NCBI RefSeq assembly: GCF_019598945.1
Contig: NZ_CP080598.1
Location: 5,084,001 to 5,148,000 of the forward strand
Source: Sphaerospermopsis torques-reginae ITEP-024
Lineage (GTDB): Bacteria > Cyanobacteriota > Cyanobacteriia > Cyanobacteriales > Nostocaceae
DNA: 64,000 nt
Direction: 5' to 3'
Shown: positions 1-7,325 of the stretch, piece after piece
Layout: each line of letters opens with the position of its first letter
Numbering within the stretch: the stretch's first letter is position 1
Notes under the pieces: model-generated
Seen by the model: only the letters and a program-made list of their open reading frames with translations
Told to the model about the DNA's origin: nothing
The model's database searches: none
Position numbers and translations under genes: made by a program

Positions 1-1
1 A

Positions 2-625
2 TACAAAAACCGTCCCTTTGTTGATCCAGCCGTAGGAGTCAGAGAAATGCTACTGCTGCAACCTTTGACGCGACAGGTGTTATTTCAACGCTTTGGTTAT
101 GTCATGCCCTACTATGGCAAAATAAATCACAATGCACCTTTTAGCACCAGTCAGTTTACCCATTTGGGGTTAGTAGTTCAAGACGACAGCAAAGAAACCC
201 TGCGGTTTTATGAAGAAGTTTTGGGTTTGTTGCGTGTGCGAGATGATGTAGAAACCAGCTATGAATCTTCTTTTGCAGGACGAGATTTTTTTGACCTCCA
301 TCCAGGGGAAAAGTTTATTGTGACAGCGTTTGATGATCCCCGTTCTTCTCAAACCAACTTAATGGAAGCTCGCAGCGGTAGACTTTATATTGTACGCTTT
401 TCAGAAAATATCCCCTTAGAATCACATTTTACATTTGCTCAACCAGGAAGTTTAGGAATGTGTCTTTACACTTATCGTGTGCAGGGAATACACAATTATT
501 TTGATAAAATTCGGGCAAGTAATGTACAGAAGTTTACTAATATTGTAAATAATGAATTTGGAGAAATGAGTTTTTCTTTTGTTGCCCCAGATGGTTATTT
601 CTGGACTTTAGTAGCAAAAAATTAA
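2..625 (+). CDS. VOC (glyoxalase/bleomycin-resistance) family protein, 5' end outside window
   Basis: The reading frame is open to the left edge of the window, and the residues before the first Met at position 47 (ending PFVDPAVGVRE) read as normal protein, so the true start probably lies upstream. The stretch FTHLGLVVQDDSKETLRFYE followed by VLGLLRVRDD is the typical opening of a VOC beta-alpha-beta-beta-beta module, in which a metal-binding fold is built from paired modules. What is visible is probably the second module. The exact substrate (glyoxalase, dioxygenase or other) cannot be told. It ends just before a block of short tandem repeats. Confidence 0.7.
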   Translation, partial: YKNRPFVDPAVGVREMLLLQPLTRQVLFQRFGYVMPYYGKINHNAPFSTSQFTHLGLVVQDDSKETLRFYEEVLGLLRVRDDVETSYESSFAGRDFFDLHPGEKFIVTAFDDPRSSQTNLMEARSGRLYIVRFSENIPLESHFTFAQPGSLGMCLYTYRVQGIHNYFDKIRASNVQKFTNIVNNEFGEMSFSFVAPDGYFWTLVAKN

Positions 626-735
626 GTCAGGAGTCAGGAGTCAGGAGAATTTTAGATTTTAGATTTTAGATTTTAGATTGGATTCATGAAATACAATCCA
701 AAATCCAAAATCCAAAATCCAAAATCCAAAATTGT
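626..735. repeat. Short tandemly repeated heptamers (STRR)
   Basis: Three tandem GTCAGGA-type heptamers are followed by four ATTTTAG heptamers and, further on, by five AATCCAA-type heptamers that are roughly their complement, so the block could fold into a long imperfect hairpin. Such heptamer arrays are a hallmark of heterocystous cyanobacterial intergenic DNA. No gene is seen here. Confidence 0.8.
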
Positions 736-779
736 ATCACCAGTCCCTACTATAATCATAAGGAGAAAATATACAGAAT

Positions 780-1595
780 ATGGTAGCCCACATCCAAGAA
801 GTTGATGCCCAACAATGGGTGAAAACTCGTTCTTCCTTAGATCCTAATGAATCGACTTTTTTAGTTTGGACAGGTAAAATTTATAGCTTTGTCCCTGGGG
901 AAAAGCGACAACTTTTATTTAAAATCATCGGTATGAGCGTAAGTCGGTGTATTCCCACTGCTGAAGGTCGTTGGGATTTTACTTCTAGAGAACTGACTTA
1001 TTACCTCAACCCAGAAACTGATGAAATTTTGCGAAAATGGGAAAATCCTTGGACTGGGGAAACTGTGACGGTGATGCACGTGGCTAATAATCCCGTACAA
1101 GGTAAGTTTAAAGGTAAACTGCCTGTACAGGTGGAAGGTGAAAATACTACCTTTGTCTTTGATCTGTTTCCCCATTATCCCAACCCTTTGGCAGAAGATC
1201 CCCAGTTTGCTTCCTACTGTCCATCTCCAACTTATCAAGCGGCTGAGTTATTTAAAATCTCTGTCAAGAGTGCAGATTTGCTCAACTCAGAACTTAATTC
1301 CGTCACAGAATTAAAATTAAGTTGGGATAGAATTGGTCAATGGTTGCCTTGGATGAAGATGGGTGAACAACCAGGACAACTTATATATAGTGCTACCGGT
1401 GGCAAGGTGGGCGGTTTTACAGAGTTACCCCCACTGTTACAAGCGGAAATTAATAACCGTGTGCCTTTGTATAAGCAAGCGCCGAATGCTTTTATGGAAG
1501 GGGAAGATATGACTTCTTGGTTATATTTTCAGAAGCATTTTTCTGATTATTTGGCTGGGGAAGTTTTTCCTTTACCAGCAACGGAGGAAGGTTAG
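780..1595 (+). CDS. DUF1838 family protein
   Basis: A 271-residue soluble protein without signal peptide or membrane segment. Its regular beta-rich, Trp/Pro-rich text (FLVWTGKIYSFVPGEKRQLL, then EGRWDFTSRELTYYLNPETD) matches my recollection of DUF1838, a family of unknown function found in cyanobacteria and proteobacteria. An AAGGAGAAAAT ribosome-binding sequence lies about 12 bases before the ATG, supporting this start. The gene stands alone between a heptamer repeat block and the CRISPR leader. Function unknown. Confidence 0.7.
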   Translation: MVAHIQEVDAQQWVKTRSSLDPNESTFLVWTGKIYSFVPGEKRQLLFKIIGMSVSRCIPTAEGRWDFTSRELTYYLNPETDEILRKWENPWTGETVTVMHVANNPVQGKFKGKLPVQVEGENTTFVFDLFPHYPNPLAEDPQFASYCPSPTYQAAELFKISVKSADLLNSELNSVTELKLSWDRIGQWLPWMKMGEQPGQLIYSATGGKVGGFTELPPLLQAEINNRVPLYKQAPNAFMEGEDMTSWLYFQKHFSDYLAGEVFPLPATEEG

Positions 1596-1836
1596 TTTTT
1601 AGTCCGAAATGCGCGGATGGGTGGGTGTAATTTTTGAGGTGTTGAAAAAAATGCCTGGATCTCTCTCTATGCAAGGGTTGGGAGTTATTTGTGTAGAACA
1701 ACCACCCGCGCACCTTACGCTGTCCTGGTTTCAGCGTTTTTCCCTCTTGACGCAATTCCTGAAATGGACTATCATTAGAACATCCGCGCAACCGAACCTT
1801 GAAAACTACATATATCTAGGCTTCCAGGATGCCGCT
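1596..1836 (+). promoter_or_regulatory. Putative CRISPR leader
   Basis: This 240-base non-coding stretch directly precedes the first CRISPR repeat on the side expected for the leader: repeats end in GAAAC at their 3' end and the degenerate repeat lies at the far end. It contains short GC-richer segments (CGCGGATGGGTGGGTG, ACCCGCGCACCTTACGCTG) unlike neighbouring AT-rich DNA. Two short open frames overlap it but have no ribosome-binding site and no recognisable protein character. Promoter position was not determined. Confidence 0.6.
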
Positions 1837-3027
1837 GTTGCAACATTAAATAATCCCTATTAGGGATTGAAACCTCAACTACCTGCATATTCAATCTGAA
1901 AATGACGTTGCAACATTAAATAATCCCTATTAGGGATTGAAACATCGGTGGATACCAAGTGAAGACGACCTATTTTGTTGCAACATTAAATAATCCCTAT
2001 TAGGGATTGAAACCTCTAACAATTCTCCAAAATTTATTGCTTTTACGGTTGCAACATTAAATAATCCCTATTAGGGATTGAAACTCTTTTAAATCGCTTA
2101 CAAATTTTCTTAATTCAGGTTGCAACATTAAATAATCCCTATTAGGGATTGAAACAGGTAAATTCATTATATATAAGAATAATAAAAATATTCATGTTGC
2201 AACATTAAATAATCCCTATTAGGGATTGAAACTAACCTCTAGTGTGGGCATCCATAGCCCATAAGTAGTTGCAACATTAAATAATCCCTATTAGGGATTG
2301 AAACCATTTATCAGCAGAATTTAACAAAGTTGATGATTATTCTGTGTTGCAACATTAAATAATCCCTATTAGGGATTGAAACTTTATAGTCCAAATAGGT
2401 GGACCATTCAATCAATTAGCTGTCACAGGTTGCAACATTAAATAATCCCTATTAGGGATTGAAACAAAACCAAATTTTCTATAACACCACCATAATTCTG
2501 TTGCAACATTAAATAATCCCTATTAGGGATTGAAACCCCTATAAGAAAAATGATCATCTGCACTAAAAAATTTGTTGCAACATTAAATAATCCCTATTAG
2601 GGATTGAAACTTGCTGTTTCTAACCTCAATCCCACACATAAGTTGCAACATTAAATAATCCCTATTAGGGATTGAAACCATTTTCCTGACAGTGCTATTG
2701 AGGATTAAAGTTGAAGGTTGCAACATTAAATAATCCCTATTAGGGATTGAAACATACGATAGACCAGCTTCCTTTAGAATATCTCTTGTTGCAACATTAA
2801 ATAATCCCTATTAGGGATTGAAACTGAAATTCTTTCTGCCACTTAGGGCTATTTAAATTATGTTGCAACATTAAATAATCCCTATTAGGGATTGAAACCG
2901 CAATTGAAATTATTATCAGCCTGATTATTTGGGTGTTGCAACATTAAATAATCCCTATTAGGGATTGAAACTGGAGATAGTACCCAAAATCAATCTATAA
3001 AATTGCAAAGTTGCAACATGAAATAAT
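1837..3027 (+). CRISPR. CRISPR array, 16 identical 37-bp repeats plus one degenerate end repeat
   Basis: Sixteen repeats start at 1837, 1907, 1977, 2048, 2119, 2196, 2268, 2346, 2429, 2500, 2574, 2642, 2717, 2788, 2862 and 2935. Each is 37 bases, begins GTTGCAACATT and ends AGGGATTGAAAC, with an internal 17-base palindrome (AATCCCTA-T-TAGGGATT). Spacers vary from 31 to 46 bases (33, 33, 34, 34, 40, 35, 41, 46, 34, 37, 31, 38, 34, 37, 36, then 38 before the last remnant). A seventeenth repeat starts at 3010 but matches only for about 18 bases, marking the leader-distal end. No cas gene is in the window, so the type cannot be assigned here; repeats of this form accompany type I-D and III loci in cyanobacteria. 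Confidence 0.98.
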
Positions 3028-3043
3028 TATGATTAAAATACAA

Positions 3044-3379
3044 TCAACCAACTCCATAGCCTGTATATTCCCGCATTTCAGGAGCTTGAAAACCTAAAAT
3101 AATATCTTCCTTTGCAACCCCTCGCGCTACAAGTTCTTGAGCCACCATCATTTCCGTCATATTTTGCTCAATCCAGATTTTTCCCTCTTTAATATCCAAA
3201 TGTAAAACACAACCATAGACACGCCGATGGCCATCCCATCCAACATTCATGACTTGGTAATGATCTTGTTTAGTATCAAAAACAGTGTAACAATCAATCT
3301 TACCATTGGCTATCGGGATGGCAGCATAAGCAGTCAACAAAGACTGAATGATATTGCGATAAGATGCTATGGTATCCAT
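3044..3379 (-). CDS. xisI: XisI family protein
   Basis: The 111-residue sequence (MDTIASYRNIIQSLL at the start, KIDCYTVFDTKQDHYQVMNV, WIEQNMTE and a C-terminal EMREYTGYGVG) fits XisI, one of the proteins required for excision of the fdxN element in Anabaena. Its start overlaps the end of xisH by 13 bases, so the two are translationally coupled. Stand-alone xisHI pairs are common in cyanobacterial genomes and most are not near an excisable element; their molecular role is unclear. The stop codon lies only 17 bases from the recognisable part of the last CRISPR repeat. Confidence 0.9.
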   Translation of the reverse strand: MDTIASYRNIIQSLLTAYAAIPIANGKIDCYTVFDTKQDHYQVMNVGWDGHRRVYGCVLHLDIKEGKIWIEQNMTEMMVAQELVARGVAKEDIILGFQAPEMREYTGYGVG

Positions 3380-3783
3380 TGTAAAATTACCTCTTCAATT
3401 GGGTCATAAATAATTTGTTTAATCTGATATCTCTCTATTGAAATTTGGGCAAATTCCCGCTTAAAAAAAGATTCATAAACACCTATTGGTACTGCCAAAT
3501 AGAGAATACGAGTTGGATCACTGATTTCTAAAGCAAGTCTATAATTCAAAAATTGTCCTAATGCGGCATGATAATCGGTTAGTGGTGAATCACTTAGGAA
3601 CGTTTTAACCTCAACTGCAATTTTTTCTTTACCCCGCTCTGCGGCCAAAAGTTGCTCTGCACCTAAATCAATTTCAAACTTGGTTCCGCCAACTTCCAGT
3701 CGTAGGGAATCATCAGTGATCTTCCACTCCTCCTTTTCTAAAGCTCTTCTCACCACAGTATGAAATTTATCTTTAGCTGCCAT
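3367..3783 (-). CDS. xisH: XisH family protein
   Basis: A 138-residue protein beginning MAAKDKFHTVVRRALEKEEW, typical of XisH, the partner of XisI in fdxN-element excision. The segment FEIDLGAEQLL...KIAVEVKTF carries an aspartate followed by E-x-K, the pattern of a PD-(D/E)XK nuclease-like fold. It is transcribed first and overlaps xisI. No xisF-type recombinase or element border is seen nearby. The DNA-modifying role is inferred from the family. Confidence 0.9.
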   Translation of the reverse strand: MAAKDKFHTVVRRALEKEEWKITDDSLRLEVGGTKFEIDLGAEQLLAAERGKEKIAVEVKTFLSDSPLTDYHAALGQFLNYRLALEISDPTRILYLAVPIGVYESFFKREFAQISIERYQIKQIIYDPIEEVILQWIP

Positions 3784-3863
3784 TGTTGTCTTTTTAATGT
3801 TTAGCCCAGAATCTCTGCCCTTTTAGGGTGAGTAGTATGTCAATTACAATCTTAGAACAAATT

Positions 3864-3900
3864 ATTGCAACATTGAATAATCCCTATTAGGGATGGAAAC
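3864..3900 (+). repeat. Orphan CRISPR repeat
   Basis: These 37 bases match the array repeat at 34 of 37 positions (differences at the first base, in the ATTGAAT segment and in GGATGGAAAC). They lie in the same orientation, 837 bases beyond the recognisable end of the array and on the other side of xisHI. The rest of 3784-4179 holds no gene; an imperfect hairpin (GTAG[A/G]GGTTTAGC arms) lies at 3935-3963. Confidence 0.9.
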
Positions 3901-3934
3901 TTGTACTAAAATTCAGGTTCTAAACCGGAATATT

Positions 3935-3963
3935 GTAGAGGTTTAGCAATGCTAAACCCCTAC
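3935..3963. repeat. Dispersed hairpin with GGTTTAGC/GCTAAACC arms
   Basis: GTAGAGGTTTAGC pairs with GCTAAACCCCTAC around a three-base loop with one mismatch. A related hairpin lies at 7101-7127 and a half-copy (GTGCTAAACCCCTACTCC) near 30608, so it is a dispersed repeat. It lacks a T-run for a clear terminator call. Confidence 0.6.
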
Positions 3964-4179
3964 AGACTCCTGTTATATTTGGTAATTCCTATGGTTTATG
4001 TCCCAATCTTAATGGCTACAGCTATAGGTTAAAATTTTATAGCCCTGGACAGGTTGGTTAAGACATTAATTGATAATGAAACTGTTACTAAAAGAGGGTT
4101 TTACTTCTGACTCCTGCTATAGATAAAAACAAGAGCGATCGCCAAATTTATCCCCATAACCAGCAACAAAACCAAAACG

Positions 4180-4431
4180 TCAAAATTTCCGCATACCATG
4201 ACTAACGGGATCAAAACCCTTAGAAAAGCGCGTGCTGTCATCATAACAAGCGCCCTTCAAATTCGCACCATATAACTTAGTATAGTGCAGCCTCGCACCC
4301 CGAAGATTAGCTTCAGAGAGATTAACACCGCACAAATTAGCCCTAGTCAAATTAGCATTAGCTAAATTAGACCTACTCAAATTAGCACCCCACAGTTTAG
4401 CCTTAGCCAGACAAAGGTAAACAGTAAACAT
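4180..4431 (-). CDS. Short pentapeptide-repeat protein
   Basis: The 83-residue sequence is mostly consecutive A(N/D)Lxx pentapeptides (GANLSRSNLANANLTRANL, then SEANLRGARL and GANLKGAC), which fold into a right-handed quadrilateral beta-helix. About eleven pentapeptides are visible. The N-terminal MFTVYLC and C-terminal DDSTRFSKGFDPVSHGMRKF tails are non-repetitive. Such small proteins are abundant in cyanobacteria and mostly uncharacterised. It may be the C-terminal remnant of a longer repeat protein, since the preceding sequence enters repeat-rich DNA at once. Confidence 0.65.
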   Translation of the reverse strand: MFTVYLCLAKAKLWGANLSRSNLANANLTRANLCGVNLSEANLRGARLHYTKLYGANLKGACYDDSTRFSKGFDPVSHGMRKF

Positions 4432-4610
4432 TTTATAGCACTAGTATAAAAAGTCTAAAGTTGGGGACTGGTGACTGGTGACTGGGTAATCAATTTTAGG
4501 TTTCCCAATCAACTATTAACTATGACTAATTACCAAATAGCATTTAAGTAAGAAGTTATCCACACTACAAACCACAACTAGAAAAAAGCTACCTTGGTTT
4601 TTAGCACTAT

Positions 4611-4721
4611 TTAACTAAAACCTCCTCCTCCTGGAGTTTCGATCACAAAAATATCGCCTGGTTGCATCTCTACAGTAGCGGTACTACCTAAAATTTCCTC
4701 AGTGCCATTTTGCCTTTTTTT
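4611..4721 (-). pseudogene. C-terminal remnant of hydantoinase B / 5-oxoprolinase
   Basis: On the minus strand, an open stretch ends at a TAA at 4611-4613. Its last residues read NGTEEILGSTATVEMQPGDI followed by FVIETPGGGGFS. The PGD.FVIETPGGGG(F/Y) ending is characteristic of the C-terminus of hydantoinase B/5-oxoprolinase proteins (N-methylhydantoinase B family). Only about 36 codons remain; upstream (4728-4835) the frame runs into dispersed repeat sequence, so the rest of the gene is gone. No start codon or product is expected. Confidence 0.7.
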
Positions 4722-4727
4722 AGATAC

Positions 4728-4835
4728 AGCAGTAGGGGCAAACCCCCCGTGGTTGCCCGTATAGGAGTCAGGAGTCAGGAGTTCAGGAGTACGGCTTCAC
4801 CACGCTTCGCACTTCAGGAGTCAGGAGTAAAACTC
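4728..4835. repeat. Dispersed repeat and STRR block
   Basis: The block opens with AGTAGGGGCAAACCCCCCGT and GGTTGCCC, a small dispersed repeat that recurs at 11557-11583, followed by repeated CAGGAGT heptamers and a CGGCTTCACCACGCTTCGCA small dispersed repeat. An open frame across it is an artefact of the repeats. The remainder of 4432-4937 has no gene apart from the hydantoinase remnant. Confidence 0.7.
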
Positions 4836-4937
4836 CCAGGAGTGAGTTTGAGGCGATCGCCTGTACCCACAAGTATCACGGGTCTGAAATCGCTATACTA
4901 GCTGTGGGAATTATATTTTTTATTGATTGCCATCATT

Positions 4938-5813
4938 ATGTCTTTAGTTAAAACTTCTCTAATTGGTTTAAAAGCTGACTCTTTCCGTCATCCTCTGGAC
5001 TTGGAAGCTACAAGAACTCTCAAGCAAATTCCTGGTATAGATATGATGGTCAGAAATTGGCTAGGTCCAATGGCAGAACAGGTTTTTTATGTAGAAAATA
5101 TTGCTGCTAGTGTATTGGTGGGTGAAAAACAATTACCAGATTTACACAAATTATTATTAGATGCTTGCAACATCTTAGATATTGAACCACCTCAATTATA
5201 CGTGCGTCAACATCCCGCCCCTAATGCTTATACTTTTGCCATGCGGGGTAAACAGCCATTTGTGGTGTTGCATACTTCTTTAATTGATATGCTCACACCA
5301 GAAGAAATACAAGCGGTTATTGCCCATGAGTTAGGACATCTCAAATGCGATCATAGTGTTTATTTAACACCTGTGAACTTACTCATTTTAGCGGCTGCAA
5401 TTTTACCTAATGTGGGTGCGGTTTTAGCTCAAACATTACAAGCACAGTTATTAGAATGGGTACGTTGTGCAGAGTTTACTTGCGATCGCGCTGCTTTGTT
5501 AGCTACCCAAAACCCCAGAGTTGTCATGTCAGTTTTAATGAAGTTAGCCGGTGGTTCTCCCACCTTAGCACCTCAATTAAATCTTGATGCTTTTGTTGCC
5601 CAAGCCCGTGCTTATGATGACATTAGTAAAACGGAACTGGGTGTAATGGTGAAAGAAGCCCGCACCGCCCAGTTAAGCCACCCAGTACCCGTATTGCGAG
5701 CTAGGGAAATTGACCGTTGGGCAAGTAGTACGGAATACCATAAACTTATGCAAAATCACGGTTTTAAAGGAGAAACTGAAACCGCACCCAAGGGAGGATG
5801 GAGAAATTGGTAA
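4938..5813 (+). CDS. M48 family zinc metalloprotease
   Basis: The catalytic zinc site HELGH is at residues 130-134, in VIAHELGHLKCDH, and the downstream third ligand is likely the glutamate in RCAEFTCDRAALL. A hydrophobic stretch follows the zinc site (LTPVNLLILAAAILPNVGAV), so the protein is probably membrane-associated as in HtpX/CAAX-protease-like M48 peptidases. I prefer the ATG at 4938 over an in-frame TTG at 4923. Length (291 residues) is normal for the cyanobacterial group. The substrate is unknown; membrane-protein quality control is the family's usual role. Confidence 0.85.
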   Translation: MSLVKTSLIGLKADSFRHPLDLEATRTLKQIPGIDMMVRNWLGPMAEQVFYVENIAASVLVGEKQLPDLHKLLLDACNILDIEPPQLYVRQHPAPNAYTFAMRGKQPFVVLHTSLIDMLTPEEIQAVIAHELGHLKCDHSVYLTPVNLLILAAAILPNVGAVLAQTLQAQLLEWVRCAEFTCDRAALLATQNPRVVMSVLMKLAGGSPTLAPQLNLDAFVAQARAYDDISKTELGVMVKEARTAQLSHPVPVLRAREIDRWASSTEYHKLMQNHGFKGETETAPKGGWRNW

Positions 5814-5880
5814 ATGTTTAGGTGACAGGTGACAGGTGACAGGTGACAGTTAAGAGTTTTTAGCAATTACCAATTACCAA

Positions 5881-6018
5881 TCAATACTTTTCGGTTAAGC
5901 CCAAAACAACGAAATAACGTAGGTTGGGTTGAGGAACGAAACCCAACATTTACAAGGGTTTGTTGGGTTTCACTTCGTTCAACCCAACCTACAAAAATCC
6001 TTAACCGAACAGTATTGA
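5881..6018. mobile_element. MITE-like element with 19-bp inverted ends
   Basis: The left end TCAATACTTTTCGGTTAAG is matched by the reverse complement of the right end with one mismatch. Inside, a second imperfect inverted repeat built on GTAGGTTGGGTTGA and AACCCAACA forms a nested hairpin. Both sides abut ATTACCAA, which could be an 8-bp target duplication, but the flank is itself an ATTACCA heptamer array, so this is ambiguous. It encodes no protein and lies between STRR blocks (GGTGACA repeats at 5820-5848). Confidence 0.75.
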
Positions 6019-6072
6019 ATTACCAATTACCAATTACCAGCCCTAACTAAATAACTAACAACATAATTGATC

Positions 6073-6699
6073 ATGACATTAGATTTCATTAGAATTTCGC
6101 CAAAAACAGAAAAAACACCATCCGCTTTAATCGTTACGTTACACGGGTGGGGTGCAAATGCGGAGGATGTTGAATCTTTATCCTCTTATTTCAATTTACC
6201 TGATTGTGAATTTTTGTTTCCTAATGCTCCTTATCCCTATCCCTATTCCCCTGTTGGTAGGGAGTGGTATGATTTGCGGGATGAGAATATGTATCAAGGA
6301 TTGCCAGAAAGTCGTCAATTATTGATAGATTGGTTGCAGTCTTTAGAAAGTATGACAGGAGTGCCTTTGTCTCGCACCTTTTTGAGTGGGTTTTCTCAAG
6401 GTGGTGCAATGACGTTGGATGTGGGGTTAACTTTACCTCTCGCTGGTTTGGTAGTGATGAGTGGGTATCCACATCCTCAACTTGCTAACTTACAAAAAGG
6501 CAATTTTCCACCCACATTAATTATGCACGGCACACAGGATCAAGTTGTACCATTGTCAGCCGCTACCAAAGCTCAGGAAGTGGCAGAAGCATTAGGAGTG
6601 GTAGTGGAATATCATGAATTTGTGATGGGACATGAAATCAATTTAGAAATGTTGGAGGTATTGCGAAAATTTGTGATCAAGACAATTGCGGAGGGTTAA
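6073..6699 (+). CDS. Alpha/beta-hydrolase, carboxylesterase/phospholipase type
   Basis: A 208-residue alpha/beta hydrolase of the YpfH / Abhydrolase_2 type. The oxyanion region is LHGWGAN, the nucleophile serine sits in GFSQGGAM, the acid is probably the aspartate in HGTQDQVVP, and the histidine is in MGHEI near the C-terminus, so the catalytic triad is complete. The ATG at 6073 is chosen over a TTG two codons earlier. Cytosolic; small acyl esters or lysophospholipids are the family's usual substrates. It is a single-gene unit. Confidence 0.85.
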   Translation: MTLDFIRISPKTEKTPSALIVTLHGWGANAEDVESLSSYFNLPDCEFLFPNAPYPYPYSPVGREWYDLRDENMYQGLPESRQLLIDWLQSLESMTGVPLSRTFLSGFSQGGAMTLDVGLTLPLAGLVVMSGYPHPQLANLQKGNFPPTLIMHGTQDQVVPLSAATKAQEVAEALGVVVEYHEFVMGHEINLEMLEVLRKFVIKTIAEG

Positions 6700-6859
6700 G
6701 TTATCAATTTTTTACAATTTTAGGATAAAAATCAGCTAAATGTTTACATATTTCATGCCCACTAATTAGTAATATAGATTGGGTGGAATATTCTAGCTCA
6801 TTTAGCTCAACTCCACCCACGGCTGAATGCGAGTGCTGCAAAAGGGAGGGGCAAGCATT

Positions 6860-7072
6860 ATGACAACTCTAAGCATTTCCAAGAAAGAAATTGCTGCCAT
6901 GACAGCAACAGATGTAAAAGATTTGGCTACTCGTCTGGAATTGGATAATTATAGCAATGCTTTTGAGGGTTTAAATGATTGGCATCTACTGCGAGCGATC
7001 GCCTTTCAGCGTCCAGAATTAGTTGAGCCTTACATCTACTTGTTAGATTTAGAACCCTACGACGAAGCATAG
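6860..7072 (+). CDS. DUF2555 family small protein
   Basis: A 70-residue acidic protein (MTTLSISKKEIAAMTATDVK, DNYSNAFEGLNDWHLLRAIA, ending LLDLEPYDEA). It resembles, from memory, the cyanobacterial family DUF2555, whose function is unknown. The ATG at 6860 is preferred over a GTG-like start upstream because GGGAGGGG lies a proper distance before it. High conservation in photosynthetic bacteria is the only functional hint. Confidence 0.75.
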   Translation: MTTLSISKKEIAAMTATDVKDLATRLELDNYSNAFEGLNDWHLLRAIAFQRPELVEPYIYLLDLEPYDEA

Positions 7073-7100
7073 AGATTTTACCTCACAATTCAGAATTATG

Positions 7101-7127
7101 TAAGGGTTTGGCCTTGCTAAACCCTTA
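7101..7127. repeat. Hairpin with perfect TAAGGGTTT/AAACCCTTA arms
   Basis: Nine-base perfect arms enclose a nine-base loop (GGCCTTGCT). It lies 29 bases after the DUF2555 stop and could stop that transcript, although the following sequence is A-rich rather than T-rich. It is related to the hairpin at 3935-3963. The remaining gap to 7325 shows no gene. Confidence 0.55.
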
Positions 7128-7325
7128 TAAAAATCATTTTAAGCGAACAATCATTACATGATTCAAATAGAAGCATACAAATGGATGCAATAACAATATA
7201 GGCTTATGCCAAGGTAGCCATGCTATCAGTCAACACCTAAATGATTTGTGTAGATGAATTATTTGGTATCATTAGAGAATGATATACAGTTTTTTGTATC
7301 TAAGTAATTAGGAACGGTTGTCATA

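Noticed and set aside
1609-1863. 84-residue open frame in the region before the CRISPR array
   Set aside because: It runs through the leader into the first repeat and has no ribosome-binding site or protein-like composition.
1874-3009. Self-targeting spacers
   Set aside because: I saw no obvious match of a spacer to the rest of the window, but I could not search systematically, so nothing is claimed.
3044-3783. Excisable fdxN-type element marked by xisHI
   Set aside because: No recombinase gene or paired attachment sites are visible; the pair appears stand-alone.
4710-4901. 63-residue open frame
   Set aside because: It consists of dispersed and heptamer repeats.
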